Source: Platerodrilus igneus (Eukaryota; Arthropoda; Insecta; Coleoptera; Lycidae). Taken from it: a DNA stretch of 64,000 nt. The stretch is taken from NCBI GenBank assembly GCA_036346225.1, contig JARFIW010000500.1:3596001-3660000 (forward strand), in the 5' to 3' direction. A model generated the notes under the pieces. That model was given only the letters and a program-made list of their open reading frames with translations, was not told the origin of the DNA and searched no databases. Both the position numbers and the translations under genes were made by a program. Within the stretch, counting starts at the first letter, position 1, and each line of letters begins with the position of its first letter. Of the stretch, positions 22,021 through 33,947 are shown in pieces.

Positions 22021-23692
22021 TGTTACGTTACTTCGAGGCAGCCACGTTGGGCGCTAAATTTATGCTACGTTGGCTCGTAGCCGTACGTAACACCAACAAA
22101 ATCAAAGAAATGACCGGGCTCAATCGGAGATTAGGAGGGGTTGTAGAAAGCAGACCAACATATAATGTACGCGGCTGTAAGGAGTTAGTAACAATACCTG
22201 CAGAAAAAAAATTAGAATAGTAAACCTGAAATAAAGAAAAAGCATAGCATGCTGATCGAGCATAGATTGTTCAGTACTTTGTAGAATGTAAAAAAAACTG
22301 TTTATATATTCTATATAATATAACAACGGTAAAAGCAATATAAAAATTTTTAGTACAAAGTGATGTAATATTGGGGAGTAGCAGAAACGTTTCCTCACAC
22401 ACCAATTAAACATAAATCAGACAAAATGTTAACAAAAGATAAATAGGTAAGTCACAATTGATATGAGTAATTCAGTAGTATTGATTGTTTTTTTTTCTTT
22501 CTTTTTTTTTTCAATAGCAGGCAAGTCTATTGTAAAAGGCATCAGAACGACGAAGACATGGCAAAACAACGGATAGATATTTAAAGTAATAACAAGTAGG
22601 AAATAGTTCAACTTACAAAAAGTCCTTCAATAACGCTTCCTTGCAATTGAAGTGTGGGATTCACGATGTCCTGAACTAACGAAGCACTTCACCCTTGACT
22701 GTGAGGGTGTTGATGGAATTTCTTACACTTTACCCTAATCACACCTACGTATTTCACTAGTGTTAGCAGCAGACATTATCATGCTGATGAAGCTATGTAG
22801 CATTGATAAATTTCTTGTTAATTCTATTTCCTGAGACAATAATTTCGAAATATTTTGTAACACAAATCGAAAAAAATGGTAATAAAAATTTAGAATCACG
22901 GGCCTTCAAGGCACGACGTAATGCATTAAACTAACAGTAACGTGAGGTGTTCTATTTGCTACCTATGGTAACAAAAAAAATCTAATGCTTTTGAATAACG
23001 AAATTTGCGCAAACAATGATTTATTTTAGATTCTTTGGGGTTAGAAAATTCAGGAACTACAGTACCAACTGTCTTTACATGTGAATGAGATACATGTTTA
23101 TAAGGAGCAACCTTTTTATTTCTACTAAACCTGCTACAACTGTATCATCATTGTTTTTTTGTTTAGAAACACTCAAGCTTAAAACTGTATTTGGATAATC
23201 CAAAGTATGCACTACTCTGATATAAAGGACCACGAAGACTAGATCGCACACACAGTTCAAATATAAAAAGACAAATCAACTAAAAAAAACACAATCAATA
23301 AAGCAACGCGTATCACTAAGTCAATGTTCCGTAAAACACACGTGCAGGTCGAGTACAACAAGTTCCACCACTTTTATTTCCAACAGAAAAGCAACAAAAA
23401 CAACCAATTAGTAAAGCAACGCGCATCACTAAGTCAATGTTCCGTAAAACGCACGACAAGTCCTACTACTTTTATTTCCAACAGGAAAGCAACAAAAAAC
23501 AATTAGTAGAGCAACACGCATCACTAAAACCGTCCGTCAATGACCATACAACCGCACTTAAATTGCATACAAATCTGAATTATTCTGAAGTATTTCCTTT
23601 ATACAAACAGCGATCCCAAAGAAACGATGTATTTTTAAGTACGTTAACAGAAAGGAAGCGTAAAATGCTAAACTACAAAAATGCCCGTTACA
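22021..23692. mobile_element. Solo LTR, copy 1, with AATT duplication
   Basis: The unit starts TGTTACGTTACTTCG and ends ATGCCCGTTACA, flanked by AATT (22017-22020 and 23693-23696). It is homologous to 42970-44765 and, for its distal part, to 57618-58907 in reverse. TG...CA ends and a 4-bp duplication fit a gypsy-like solo LTR of about 1.67 kb; orientation is ambiguous because both ends read TG/CA either way. The minus strand holds 'GCGCCCAACGTGG', a tRNA-Lys PBS-like block, about 25 bases inside one end, which is unusual. A tandem repeat of about 110 bases lies at 23296-23535. The frame at 22020-22220 simply overlaps the LTR start. Confidence 0.65.
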
Positions 23693-23696
23693 AATT

Positions 23697-24200
23697 TCGC
23701 CATCAACTGTTTCTCTATATTATAGGGCGTTTGTACATTTTTCCTGTCTTTCTTAAACGTATTGGTGAGGGTCTGTCGTCCTTTTATCGTATTCTGCGCT
23801 AATCTCTTATTGGTTTTCAACATATTGAAAAGCTTCTGCTTTTATCCTTGATTAACTGTCCCTCGTATAAATTATTTCTGTATGTCTATGGTAGCTACTG
23901 TTTTTGAAACTACTATGTGAGTACATTTAATTTGGTCGCTTTTGTCTGGTTTTCTTATTACAGTAGATGCACTCGGTAGGAAGATAATCTGTCTAGGTAC
24001 CATCTGGAGCCTAGTTATTTTTAGTTATTGAAGTATTAGTTTAGGGCACCTATTTGATCGCTAACGTGCAAATGGCCCTCCAGACCGATCTGATCTGTTT
24101 CAGTCTTGTTTTTCCTTCGTTGAACCTGTTTTGCCCCGAAACAACCATCAATTAAATAAGAGTGCCCCCACCCCATGTTGTTGACTACATTTTGGTTGGC
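23697..24200. other. Spacer, no gene seen
   Basis: No repeat or coding signal recognised between the solo LTR and the SINE cluster. Confidence 0.4.
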
Positions 24201-24504
24201 GGCTCTGTGGCGTAGCTGATATGCGTGTGACTACTACGCCCAAGGTCCCGGATTCGATTCCCGATGCGGTTCACTTGAAATATGTTAGGTGAGCTTTTTT
24301 CACAAAAATACACCCTCGTTCGGATAAGAGGTGAAATGGAAGTCCCGTATGTGAGTGTTGTCATAAACTTCAAGATCCCTATCTTGTTTGGAACAGGAAA
24401 GATTCGGCCAAATTCAAAATTTCCAAGAAAAAACTCGCTTCTTGACCAATGTAGTGTTTTCGAGTGCAGCATTGAAAAATCAAATGTAGGTGCTGATCCT
24501 CTGG
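24201..24504 (+). mobile_element. tRNA-derived SINE, unit 1
   Basis: A tRNA-like head has an A-box-like 'TGGCGTAGCTGATATG' and a B box 'GGTCCCGGATTCGATTCC'. The body ('GAGGTGAAATGGAAGTCCCG', 'GACCAATGTAG') is the same as the reverse-oriented SINE at 42299-42543. It ends '.AAAAATCAAATGTAGG'. Pol III transcription from the internal boxes is the family's usual mode. Confidence 0.75.
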
Positions 24505-24680
24505 ATGCGGCTCCGTAGCTTAGTTGGTTGACGTATGACTACTAAGTCAAAGGTCCGAAGTTTGATACCCGACACGAGCGGTTTGAAATTTTCGAGTAGG
24601 AGAAATTCGCTTCCTGGTCAATGTACCTTCGCGTAGAGGATTGGAAAAAATCAAATGTAGGGACTGACCTTCTGAATGCG
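24505..24680 (+). mobile_element. tRNA-derived SINE, unit 2 (shorter body)
   Basis: Second head 'GGCTCCGTAGCTTAGTTGG' with a degraded B box (GTCCGAAGTTTGATACCC), the same 3' block 'AATCAAATGTAGG', and most of the central body missing. It is tandem to unit 1. Confidence 0.65.
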
Positions 24681-24812
24681 GTTCTGTGGATTAGTTGGTT
24701 GGCGTGTGAATACTAAGTCCAAGGTCCCGGGTTCGATTCCCGACACAGGCCGATTTACGGAACTTCGCCTTCTGGAAAGCATGAGAAAAATCCCTTTTAA
24801 CAATTCGAAGCG

Positions 24813-24862
<50 letters not shown>
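24681..24862 (+). mobile_element. tRNA-derived SINE, unit 3, with (TA)n tail
   Basis: Third head 'GGTTCTGTGGATTAGTTGG' with an intact B box 'GGTCCCGGGTTCGATTCC', a different short body, and a tail of TA repeats (24816-24861). Confidence 0.65.
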
Positions 24863-24866
<4 letters not shown>

Positions 24867-25399
24867 GGATTTAAAGGGTAAATAGGTGTAAACAATAAAA
24901 TTTTAGCAACCGTGTGTATAGAAATAAGAGCAAATTATTTACGCGCCAAATTAATTTAAGTCATATAATGGAAACGGACGGGTATTGAGGTATTTTTATA
25001 TTTAATTTGGAATGAGAAAATTGCATAAGGGAAGAAAAGCTTTAAAGTACATAAAAGCTCAAGGATACGCATATTTAATTATAATTTCTTTTAATCAAAC
25101 GCATGAAAGCAAAAGGGAGCGTGCTTCTACAAGAAAATCAATATTTTCTAACGCAAATGTATTCGTTTAAAAAGCCAACGTTCATTTACACAGATACTAC
25201 AAAGGGGAAAATCTAGGAATTGTTATTTTCAAACGGTCAATAATTTCAAGAAACACCTGTTGGTTAAATGTTACGTTCAGAGAATATTAAACGAACTTTA
25301 ATATAGAATTCCATAGAAATTGTTTTCAACGGTCAATTGGTATAATCAACCACAATAACAAATACCTTAAGGAGTGAGTGGAATGAACAATCGATAATG
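24863..25399. other. Spacer, no gene seen
   Basis: AT-rich; no repeat or coding signal recognised. Confidence 0.4.
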
Positions 25400-26960
25400 T
25401 AAGACAGATAGAGGAGCAGATAAAGCAAGCGTTGGATAGAAGTCAGGTAGGATATACACGTGGTTTTGGTGAAGGACGTCTACAATAGCGATTTTCTGTA
25501 ACTCAAGTGGGGTTTAAAAAGAGACAACAAACATGCATAGAACAGAGATGGATAGCGGATAGGTGGAGCATTGTGACGACAGGAAATTATATCATTTGAT
25601 AGCCATCAGTTTTCGGTTACGTTCAAAATTTTAAGAAGCCGCTTTGAAACAAGCTTTTCTCATGAAACGGGTTTCACTAGGGGGATTGGAGAACAATATA
25701 AATACCCCGGCGAAAGATATTAAAGTTCTCTTTCCTTTCATCGAGTTCTGAATACGAGTTCAGACCTACATAATAGTAAAAGCTTTTGGTTAGAATTTGT
25801 GTGTTTAGTAATGTTACATTAACATCTTATTTGAAATTATAAAAGTTGTAGTAGCGGACCGTAAGTTAGTAAAGTGTTTGCACAAGTCAGTGCTTATTTA
25901 AATAAAAGGTACCGTTACTGCGGCCAAGTTATTAAATGGATGGATGATATTTGGGGTAAGCAGACCTGAAAGCAATTTGTATGCGTGATATATCTGGTAT
26001 GGAATGTTACTGTTGAGACGAAGCGAATATCTTGCGAAGAACAGGAGTGGTAGCAGATATTAGATGGTGGGGATCTGTGAATTCTGGAATCAGCGTAGTA
26101 GATGGACAACGACGAGGGGTTTCTGGTAGCAATCTCCAGCGGTGACGAAGAGTGAAGGTGTCTCCAGGTAATAAATTTGAAATTTCTGTTTTTATATAAA
26201 CATTTGTGGATATATTGTGTTTGTGTGGTTGACTTATTGGTGGCGTATTTATTGTTTTAAAAACTTGTTTAAAAAGGTACATGTGCAGGACAATTTACTA
26301 ATTTTGAGTATTGTAAAAAGGTTTATTCAGGATATATAAAAATTTATTCAGGTCATAAATTGTGGTTGTAAGGGGTAAACGGGTCTGTGAATTTTGTGTT
26401 CAATAATGCAAGGTTAAAAAGCATATACAAACAAAACTGGGTTATAATGAGCTCACAATACATCAGTATGAAGTCAAATTAGGGTTACATGTGGGGCCCA
26501 TCTACTCATATCTACTCGAATTTGTTTAAAATCATTTTAAAATCACGGACTTTAAAGCATTCTATAAATTGAGCCGGTAATAATTGTACCAAACTGTTTG
26601 TACTCATGTGTAAATATTTTATCTGTTAATATGTGTAAATAAAAGGTTGTATGGTTGTTGTATTATTTTGGTAATTTCATTTGATGGTGTGCGAGTGTGA
26701 GCAAGGTATGTACGCAAAAATAGGTATTCAAGAAGAGGCCGATTGCTGAGCTAGCCAGGGTGACCAGAGAAATTCGAAGGCGTCCAAAATAAAGGGTAAG
26801 GAATTTTTTTAGTTTTTTTGAATTTTTTATGTGGGGTCCAGGTGGGGCACGATTTTACTGACCTACTTCGGCACTTATGACGCCCAATTCGTGGGGCTTG
26901 AATGGTTTTTAGAAAACGCTCGAGTGTTCCGGAGGGGTCTCAGAGACCACGGCAATTTGA
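25400..26960 (+). mobile_element. LTR-like promoter element, copy B
   Basis: Same landmark order as copy A: 'CTGTAACTCAAGTGGGGTTT' at about 25497, TATAAATACC at about 25697, donor-like CAGGTAA at about 26164, 'GGGGCCCATCTACTCATATC' at about 26493, AATAAAAGG at about 26639, and 'GACGCCCAATTCGTGGGGC' at about 26880. It continues some 80 bases beyond the PBS-like site ('CTTGAATGGTTTTTAGAAAA'), which copy C also has, so that segment is part of the family. Confidence 0.55.
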
Positions 26961-29900
26961 AAATTTGTATGAATCTATATGTAATGTAAGAAACATTAAT
27001 CTTGTATTTCGTTTTACAGTGAATTTAAGTATTAGTTTTAAGTATTCAACTCTCGTACTCTCTGACTAATTTGATGAGGTCGATGTGGCGACAAACAGGA
27101 CTTTTGCGTGCTCAGATGATGTAACGAGATGATCAGGTGGCTACTTATTTCCGTTTCCTGGTATGGCAAAGATTGCTACGGTTGATAAACCAGGTGACAC
27201 GTAAAGGCATTATTTAAAATATAAGTTTTCGGTAAATATGAATTCTCGTACAAAGATACTTTTTTTGTTTTGTTTTTCTTTTTGAAGCGTCGCGATGGTT
27301 ACGCCTCATTTGGCTCCACAACAATTAAATTCTGATAATTAATCATAGGGGTAATACACATGTAATTCCGACGAAAATAGGTCGTTTAATTATTTTCGGG
27401 GCTTTTTAGAGTTAGTTGTTATTGTTAAGTAAATGCGCTGTATAGTTCGCACCAGCACTGCTGGGGGAATTAATTATAATTATTATTATGAACTTTGCGA
27501 TGTAAATGTTTTCTAGGCTTCGAAATAAATATACGTCATTGTTTCGATCAATAGGATGGTGATACGCACAAGTAGTGGTGGACAGTTAAAAAAAACAACG
27601 TCGACTATGAGAATTATCTTCGTAACTACCTTACCTGAAAGACATTTTGCAGTAGTGCCTTGGTGTGTGGAGTTTACCCGTCCATTCCTACCTGATCTAT
27701 TTGTTACAGTATTCCGTGCAGACAAGAAAGAAAGCAGTAAAGTAAGTAGAGAAAATCGCTTACACCAAATACCTCAACAAAAACAAGGACAGAATGGTAG
27801 AATCGAACTCCAAAAGGATTAAAGTTCGGGCTGGCTCAAAAACGTCGTAGAGCGGGGTGGGTGATCTAGAAAGAAAAGAATTGTAAACCTCAGTAGAGAA
27901 CTATATTACCAACATATAGGAAAACATACAGTCCCAAAAGAATATTTACAAACATCGAAAACACATATTTATGTAATCGTCCGTTACAACGTGATGTACA
28001 CAAAGCGTCACTTTACAAATAGTACAGTATATAAACCTGATCATTTTAAAATATCGAGAATAAAATCTTATTATTTAAATACAAGAATACCTACAACATA
28101 TTCTAGCCCTAAATATGTACAAGAAATAAAAAAGGAATACAGTAACATCTGCTTTAGGAAACGCTCCTAGGATTTAAAAACGTAACCTTAAAATTTTAAA
28201 CAGCAAATTGTGGACGTTAACATTAATTTATGCAGAACAGTAAACAGTAGAAAGTGCTCTAAAACATTACAATTTTAAACAGCAAGTTGTTGATGTTAAC
28301 ATTAATTTATACAGAATGGTGAACAGTACGAAAGTGCTCTAACGCATTAAAATTTTAAACAGCAAGTTCTAAGAATAAGGTACATAATTGTTCGTGTTGT
28401 GAGCGTGCGTTTGGTAACGTACGGTTTGCACTTTATTGCGGAATCGACCAAACAGAAGTGTCTATCTTCGAAAACAGCAACACAAATAAAGCAAACAGAA
28501 AAACTCAGTGTACCTTAAGCTATCGTCTCTCTGGTACCATGTTAAGATGAGGAAATGCGGCTGAATGCTGGAACCATCAACTTAACTATACTAGCACAAA
28601 ACACATTTTAAAATCGTAACTATACAAAAGAGTCGAATAGTCAGAGGACGAAATAAGTAAGCACGACGAAATAAGTAAGAAAACAAAGAAGTATGAGAGC
28701 TTTTTCAAAGTTGGACTTTTATTTATACAACTTCAATAACATAAAAGCATTCCCAGCAATAGAATGTTACATGTTCTACGAAAGCAAGCAAAATGTTCCA
28801 GACAACAACGGCGAAAACATTCGTAGAATGCACGCAATAATGAAGGCAAAATACAATAATTAATCCTATTGAATTCGTTGTTCGTTGTTCGCATGGGAAA
28901 GCAAAATATATTTTAAACCATCTAAGCGAGTTGTTCAACCAAAACCACGGCCAAGCAAATCAGTCGCGTGACTTTTTAGAAAAAAATAGAGGTTTGTATT
29001 ATTATCGATCCACGTTACAAATATACCAAAAACGACTTAATTGGCACACCGATTAGAAGTTTAAATTGAAGTAGATTACAATATAATACCTTTTCAAACT
29101 GTAGGAAACCGCTAATACCTACTTTAATTTTTAAGTTAGGTAGAACTACAGAAACTAGTCTTAAATCTTTTAATCTCGAATTCTTTAATGTAATATTTGT
29201 ACATTATTCTATAGTGTTTTTTTATACTTTTTATAGTATTTTATATTTAATAAAAGTTCACTATATAGTTTTAGAATTTTCTATACTTTAAATTTTCAGC
29301 CCCCCCCCCCTTTATATTTTCGTAATTTTATTTAGTTGATTTAACATATATTTCGTATAACCTCGATGTAAAGAGGAATGTATTATAACCCTAATTTTAA
29401 ATGAATTGCAAATTTGTTTTAATAATAAATGGTACTCTTACTATTACGAATTGGGTATAGATAAAGTTGTAATCCTCGTTGGATTTCTAGTTAATTATTT
29501 CTTACTGTACGTTATGTAGTAGAAACATTTTTTAAAATACTGGAATTTGTATTCAAAGTTACTTCATATATTAAATTATGGGTATTTTTATAATTATAGT
29601 TTAACGAGACATCATTTACTCTATCCTTTAGTAGAATAATACAGCCTAAAGTAAACGAGACATCTGTACACGAAGAATAATTGATAGCCGCCCTGTGGCG
29701 TAATATATTCAGATGGACTTGATTTAAAGTTTACAAAAGTTGCATTTAAAAACTTTATTAAGCTTACAATAGGAACCTTCTAGATGTTATTTATGCAATT
29801 CTGGTGCGCTCTTCGAATGCTCTAGAATAATAGAATTAAGTATATAAATTGTCCGTTTAAGGGTTTTAGTATAGTTCTAATTCAAGCTTTGATTATAATG

Positions 29901-30669
29901 ATAGTTTTTATTCGAGTTTTAATTCATAAAGTAATATGAAATAAATCAATGGTAACACACTGTTAAAATAAATAGCTCTACGTCATATAGATTAATGTAG
30001 TGATGGATGTGAATTAACACTTAGTGGTTCGATAGTTAATTATAGTGCTTCGATAGTAATTAAGAAGATAGTATTGTAGCTTTAAAGAAGTTGGTATCAG
30101 TATTGTTAGTGATTAACTGGAATAACTGTTCTGAATACATTAAAATTTCACTGTAGCTACGAGTAGTTGAAATGGCTTGTGTAATCAGTCGATAATAAAG
30201 AACTGTTGTTATTGAAAAGATTTTTCGTTACAATAGCAAATAGAATTGACATGTATCAAATAAGATCTTTAATACTGCACAACAATAAATTATCATGATT
30301 ACGGCATATACAAACCAAAGACACATCAATAACATTTAAGATCTAAGAACATGGTTTAAAGTTGAAGATTTTAAAGATTGAATAATTCGATTTCGTGTAT
30401 TTCAAAAGCGTATTTATTTAATAAATAATTAAATTTGCAAAAATTTTCTAATCGATTCCTGCTATTCAAGTTTTCAAGTATTCCAGTTTTGTCACAAATG
30501 ACAAGGGTAAAGGTTATGCTTTTCAGGTTTTCAAACCAACACTACGTTAAACTATTCACATCCCCCCCTTCTGAGATTCAATCATTCTAAGCCGAGTTAC
30601 CGCCATTATTTTCTTACACATGACTAATATTAGAAGTTTTATGCTTACAAAATTAATTTAACTTACCCG
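26961..30669. other. Long non-coding stretch with one minisatellite
   Basis: No supported gene. The frame at 27556-27822 has no recognised features. A C12 homopolymer is near 29300. AT-rich throughout. Confidence 0.45.
28189..28380. repeat. Tandem repeat, unit about 85 bp, two and a part copies
   Basis: Units share 'AAATTTTAAACAGCAA.TTGT', 'GATGTTAACATTAATTTAT' and 'GTGCTCTAA'. Non-coding. Confidence 0.75.
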
Positions 30670-31460
30670 TATTTATAGTTCACTAGTTCACGTTCGTTGT
30701 TCATAAGACTAAACCATAACAAAAGACCCGTCAATTTACAGAACTTGAATGAGGTACTTCAACCCGCTAATTGGTACATAAGCAACAAATCTTTCAAGAA
30801 GACAGTGGCTTTATTTAAATCAGCGGAGAGAAGACTGCACAAGAAGACCTTGCACTTGAAATTCCTTTATAACCGCGTAACCTGTGAAGAGTATAACCGC
30901 AGAACCACTGGATCAAAATCTGATATTTTATACAAATATACCTATTACACTAGAAGTTCAAGCTGGTGCTGTTATATATAACAAAGGTAGGTTTATTTCA
31001 TTGTAATATCCAATTGATAATCGTACATTGAGGAACTAGTGAACGACATGCTGTATAGGGTACCGTTAAAATGTACAATAAATTTGCGAGCTGTGGGCCA
31101 TCATGAATCTCTAATTTAATTTTGAAATGAATTCGGCTGAGGGATCTCCAAATTTCAAACAAATACTTAATACAAACGAATGTGTGCATATTCTTATTCT
31201 CTACTACTAAAGTATATACCTTCTATAAAACCATGTATAAATTGGAAATTAATAAATCGAAAATAAATTAATGAACATAACTGTACACCCAGTAAATCCC
31301 CACTCTATACAGATAAAACCAGAAACTTCTTTGCATAAATTTATAACACCGTGAAGAGATCTGTAAATTACATACTTTTATATTTACACATCATTTAGAA
31401 ACTAAATTTTTTTGTTACTTTGGGCCTCTTGGGTACTTAAAAGGTTCAAATTAGTTTTAA
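30670..31460 (+). repeat. Dispersed repeat R, copy 1
   Basis: Homologous over about 800 bases to 60335-61140 in the same orientation. Shared blocks include 'CTAACAAAAGACCCG'-like sequence, 'CAACAAATCTTTC.AGAA', 'GTGGCTTTATTTAAATC' and 'TATACCTATTA'. No coding frame is shared, so it is probably an unclassified non-autonomous element. Confidence 0.65.
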
Positions 31461-31604
31461 TAATAATTTCTGCACGTAATAATTGATTTATTTACACTAA
31501 CAAAATATTCACGAAAATATGCAACTTGGTGACAAATGTCTGAAAATATCTTTAAAAGTTCACCTTTACTTTATTGCTTGTTCACGGCTAGGACCTGGTA
31601 CGAT

Positions 31605-31716
31605 TCGGCGCGTCTGTTTCGACGCGATCGTTTCGGCGCCGCCTTTTCGGCGCGGACCGTTTCGGCGCGGATTGTTTCGGCGTGGGCCGTTTTGGCGCCA
31701 CCTGTTTCGGCGACGG
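31605..31716. repeat. GC-rich minisatellite, 15-16 bp unit
   Basis: About seven units of the type 'GTTTCGGCGCGGACC', very rich in CpG in an AT-rich setting. One frame reads P-F-R-R-G repeats. Too short to be a gene. Confidence 0.85.
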
Positions 31717-31989
31717 AAAAATATAGTGTACATGTGCAGAGTTATAGTCTTGAATGTTTAAATCACATAGGAAGTATATGTCAATTTATGCATAAACCTA
31801 GGGGTTGATTAATGCAGATACTTTTAACATTAAATCTGCGTTTAAAGTATTTTACATGTTTTGATAACGAAAATATCGAATATTTTTTTGAGGATTTTAG
31901 TTCTTATTATATCGTCTAAAGTCTTCAACATAATAGGGTGTATTGGTTAATGTTCTTCAAAAAAGCTTCGGTTTCAATTAAAATAATAC

Positions 31990-32365
31990 TAAACAGGAGG
32001 TCAGTCAACTTGGCCCTCCTTCATGTGCACCAGTAAGTACTAGTCTTGCACAACCTTGTACAACCAAAATAATAGCTTGCACCATGCTGTAAAAACATTT
32101 GCGGTAATTTGTTTATGAGGGGGACTAGGATGACGCTAGTCTCTCTCTTTAAATTTAAAAAAAAATGTATGTGCACCAGTTAGCACCACCTAGCACCAGT
32201 AAATTTAGATCTTGCACCAGTTCTGAAAACATATACAGGGTAGGGAGGCTAGAACGACGCCAACCCTCCTCTCTTTGAATTTCAAATAAATGATATGAGC
32301 ACCAGTTAGAGTCAAGCTTGCACCACCTTGCACCAGTAAATTTATTGCTTGCACCACCTGCAGTA
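31990..32365. repeat. Tandem repeat rich in 'GCACCAG' / 'CTTGCACCACC'
   Basis: Three units of roughly 120-135 bases each hold pairs of 'TTGCACCA(C/G)' words plus a pyrimidine-rich 'CCTCCTCTCTTT'-like block and a conserved 'GA.GACGC.A' word. Non-coding; I do not recognise the family. Confidence 0.6.
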
Positions 32366-32708
32366 AGTCGTCACATTACTATTTTTGAATTATGACTACC
32401 GAATGAATTCTAACCACATTCAACGCTGTTATTTAAAACAGTACAATTATATTTAATTTCATTATATAATCTAATCACTAGGGCAGGGCGTTACTACAGG
32501 AGGCTTACAAATGTACTTGCAAGGTATTGCAGAAGCATGTAATATAACTGCATGATTTAGGGGGTCCCAAATTTAAATCTAGATATAACCAAAGACAGCA
32601 GAATTCAGTTTTAAGCATCAAGGTTGTAAACAGATACTTCCGGAGAGGTCATGCACACGTTTTTAAATTTAATTAGATTTCTATTGATGTATCTATCTAC
32701 AAATATAT

Positions 32709-32709
32709 A

Positions 32710-32755
<46 letters not shown>
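32709..32755. repeat. (TA)n tract
   Basis: TA microsatellite followed after a few bases by a short GT run (about 32770-32785). Confidence 0.95.
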
Positions 32756-32757
<2 letters not shown>

Positions 32758-33278
32758 ACTATCTATCACGTGTGTGTGTGTGTGTATTGATATTTCGATT
32801 AGTTGCGAATAATTGTATTTCCTGTTACCTTATATACTCCTCTGCTCAATTTTGTTACGAGTTTGCTGGTTCTAGACCCACTGATTTTTACAAATTTCTC
32901 TTTCTAACTTATGACTGACGGCCATTCAATTTTTTTGTAAAATGTCACTTCCACCATTTTTTAACTACGTCACATCTGCCATTTGTTAAACTTTGAATTT
33001 CGACATGTCCTTATCTACGGTTCTGTATAGAACAACATCTTCTAGCAAGTGTTTTACTGAAAAAGACGTAAACATTTTTTATACCGATTTGTTATTAAAT
33101 ATAGACCATCCGTTAGTTATATTGTTTTAGGTACAGTACATTGAACATTAATAGTAAGGAAAAATAAGAGCAAGTTAAATTAATTTTATGTAAAGAAAAC
33201 CAGTATTAAACACAATTAAAAACCAATTGATGAATTTTCTTGTTATTAGTAGCTCAATGATCGCCATAAAACTGTTGA

Positions 33279-33280
<2 letters not shown>

Positions 33281-33317
<37 letters not shown>
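33281..33317. repeat. (TA)n tract
   Basis: TA microsatellite about 85 bases before the 5' LTR of the gypsy element. Confidence 0.95.
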
Positions 33318-33321
<4 letters not shown>

Positions 33322-33400
33322 TATAAGTAGCTATGCCAGGTACAAGAAATACTTGAAAGTAAACTATAGTATGCGCATATCAAACAAAAATCTAATATAG

Positions 33401-33836
33401 TGTTACAAACTATTAGGCAACCCGTCAAACACGCAAGTTGCATAACCGAAGTGTATTGTACACAAATCAAGAACATTCGAGCAAACACCAGACTATGAAT
33501 CATCTAGTTAATTTTAGGGTATATATAAGATCGGCGATGAGTGTACATCAGTTAGTCTATATCCAAATGTCGTATATAAATCATATCGTGTGTAGTTAGT
33601 TGGTCATTACGTTTTGAAAGTTCTATAGTAAATATAAATTTGCGTTATGTAAAAATGCATATTGTACCGCTAGTTTGTGCCTAAATAGACAAAAGGGTAA
33701 TAAATAAATGATAGTAGTGTTAGTGTTGTTAAAAAGAATTATGGTTAAGGGTTTGGTTAAAGAAGATAGTGCTTGTAAATAGCATTAGTGTGATAGTGAT
33801 TCATTGTTAATTAGACTGAAAACATCTATAATACTG
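33401..33836 (+). repeat. 5' LTR of the gypsy element
   Basis: Matches 47416-47897 ('CAAACACCAGACTATGAATC', 'ATATAAATCATATCGTGT', 'AAAAGGGTAATAAATAAAT'). TATATAAG near 33520 is a probable TATA box and AATAAATAAAT near 33700 a probable poly(A) signal. The right boundary is taken as the end of visible homology; a primer binding site could not be identified. Confidence 0.75.
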
Positions 33837-33947
33837 TTAATTAAACTTGTGAATAGTGAATAATAGCCCGATACACTGGTGTTAGACTGTGTTGGGTGTA
33901 TAGTGATTAATTAAAAAAATGTCTAAAAACATTTGAGTACTTTGTAT

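Noticed and set aside
22020..22220. 66-codon frame also present at 42969-43169
   Set aside because: It starts exactly at the LTR boundary and includes the PBS-like block; similarity reflects LTR homology.
31519..31808. Overlapping frames across the GC-rich minisatellite
   Set aside because: Frames are open because the repeat lacks stops; no flanking gene structure.
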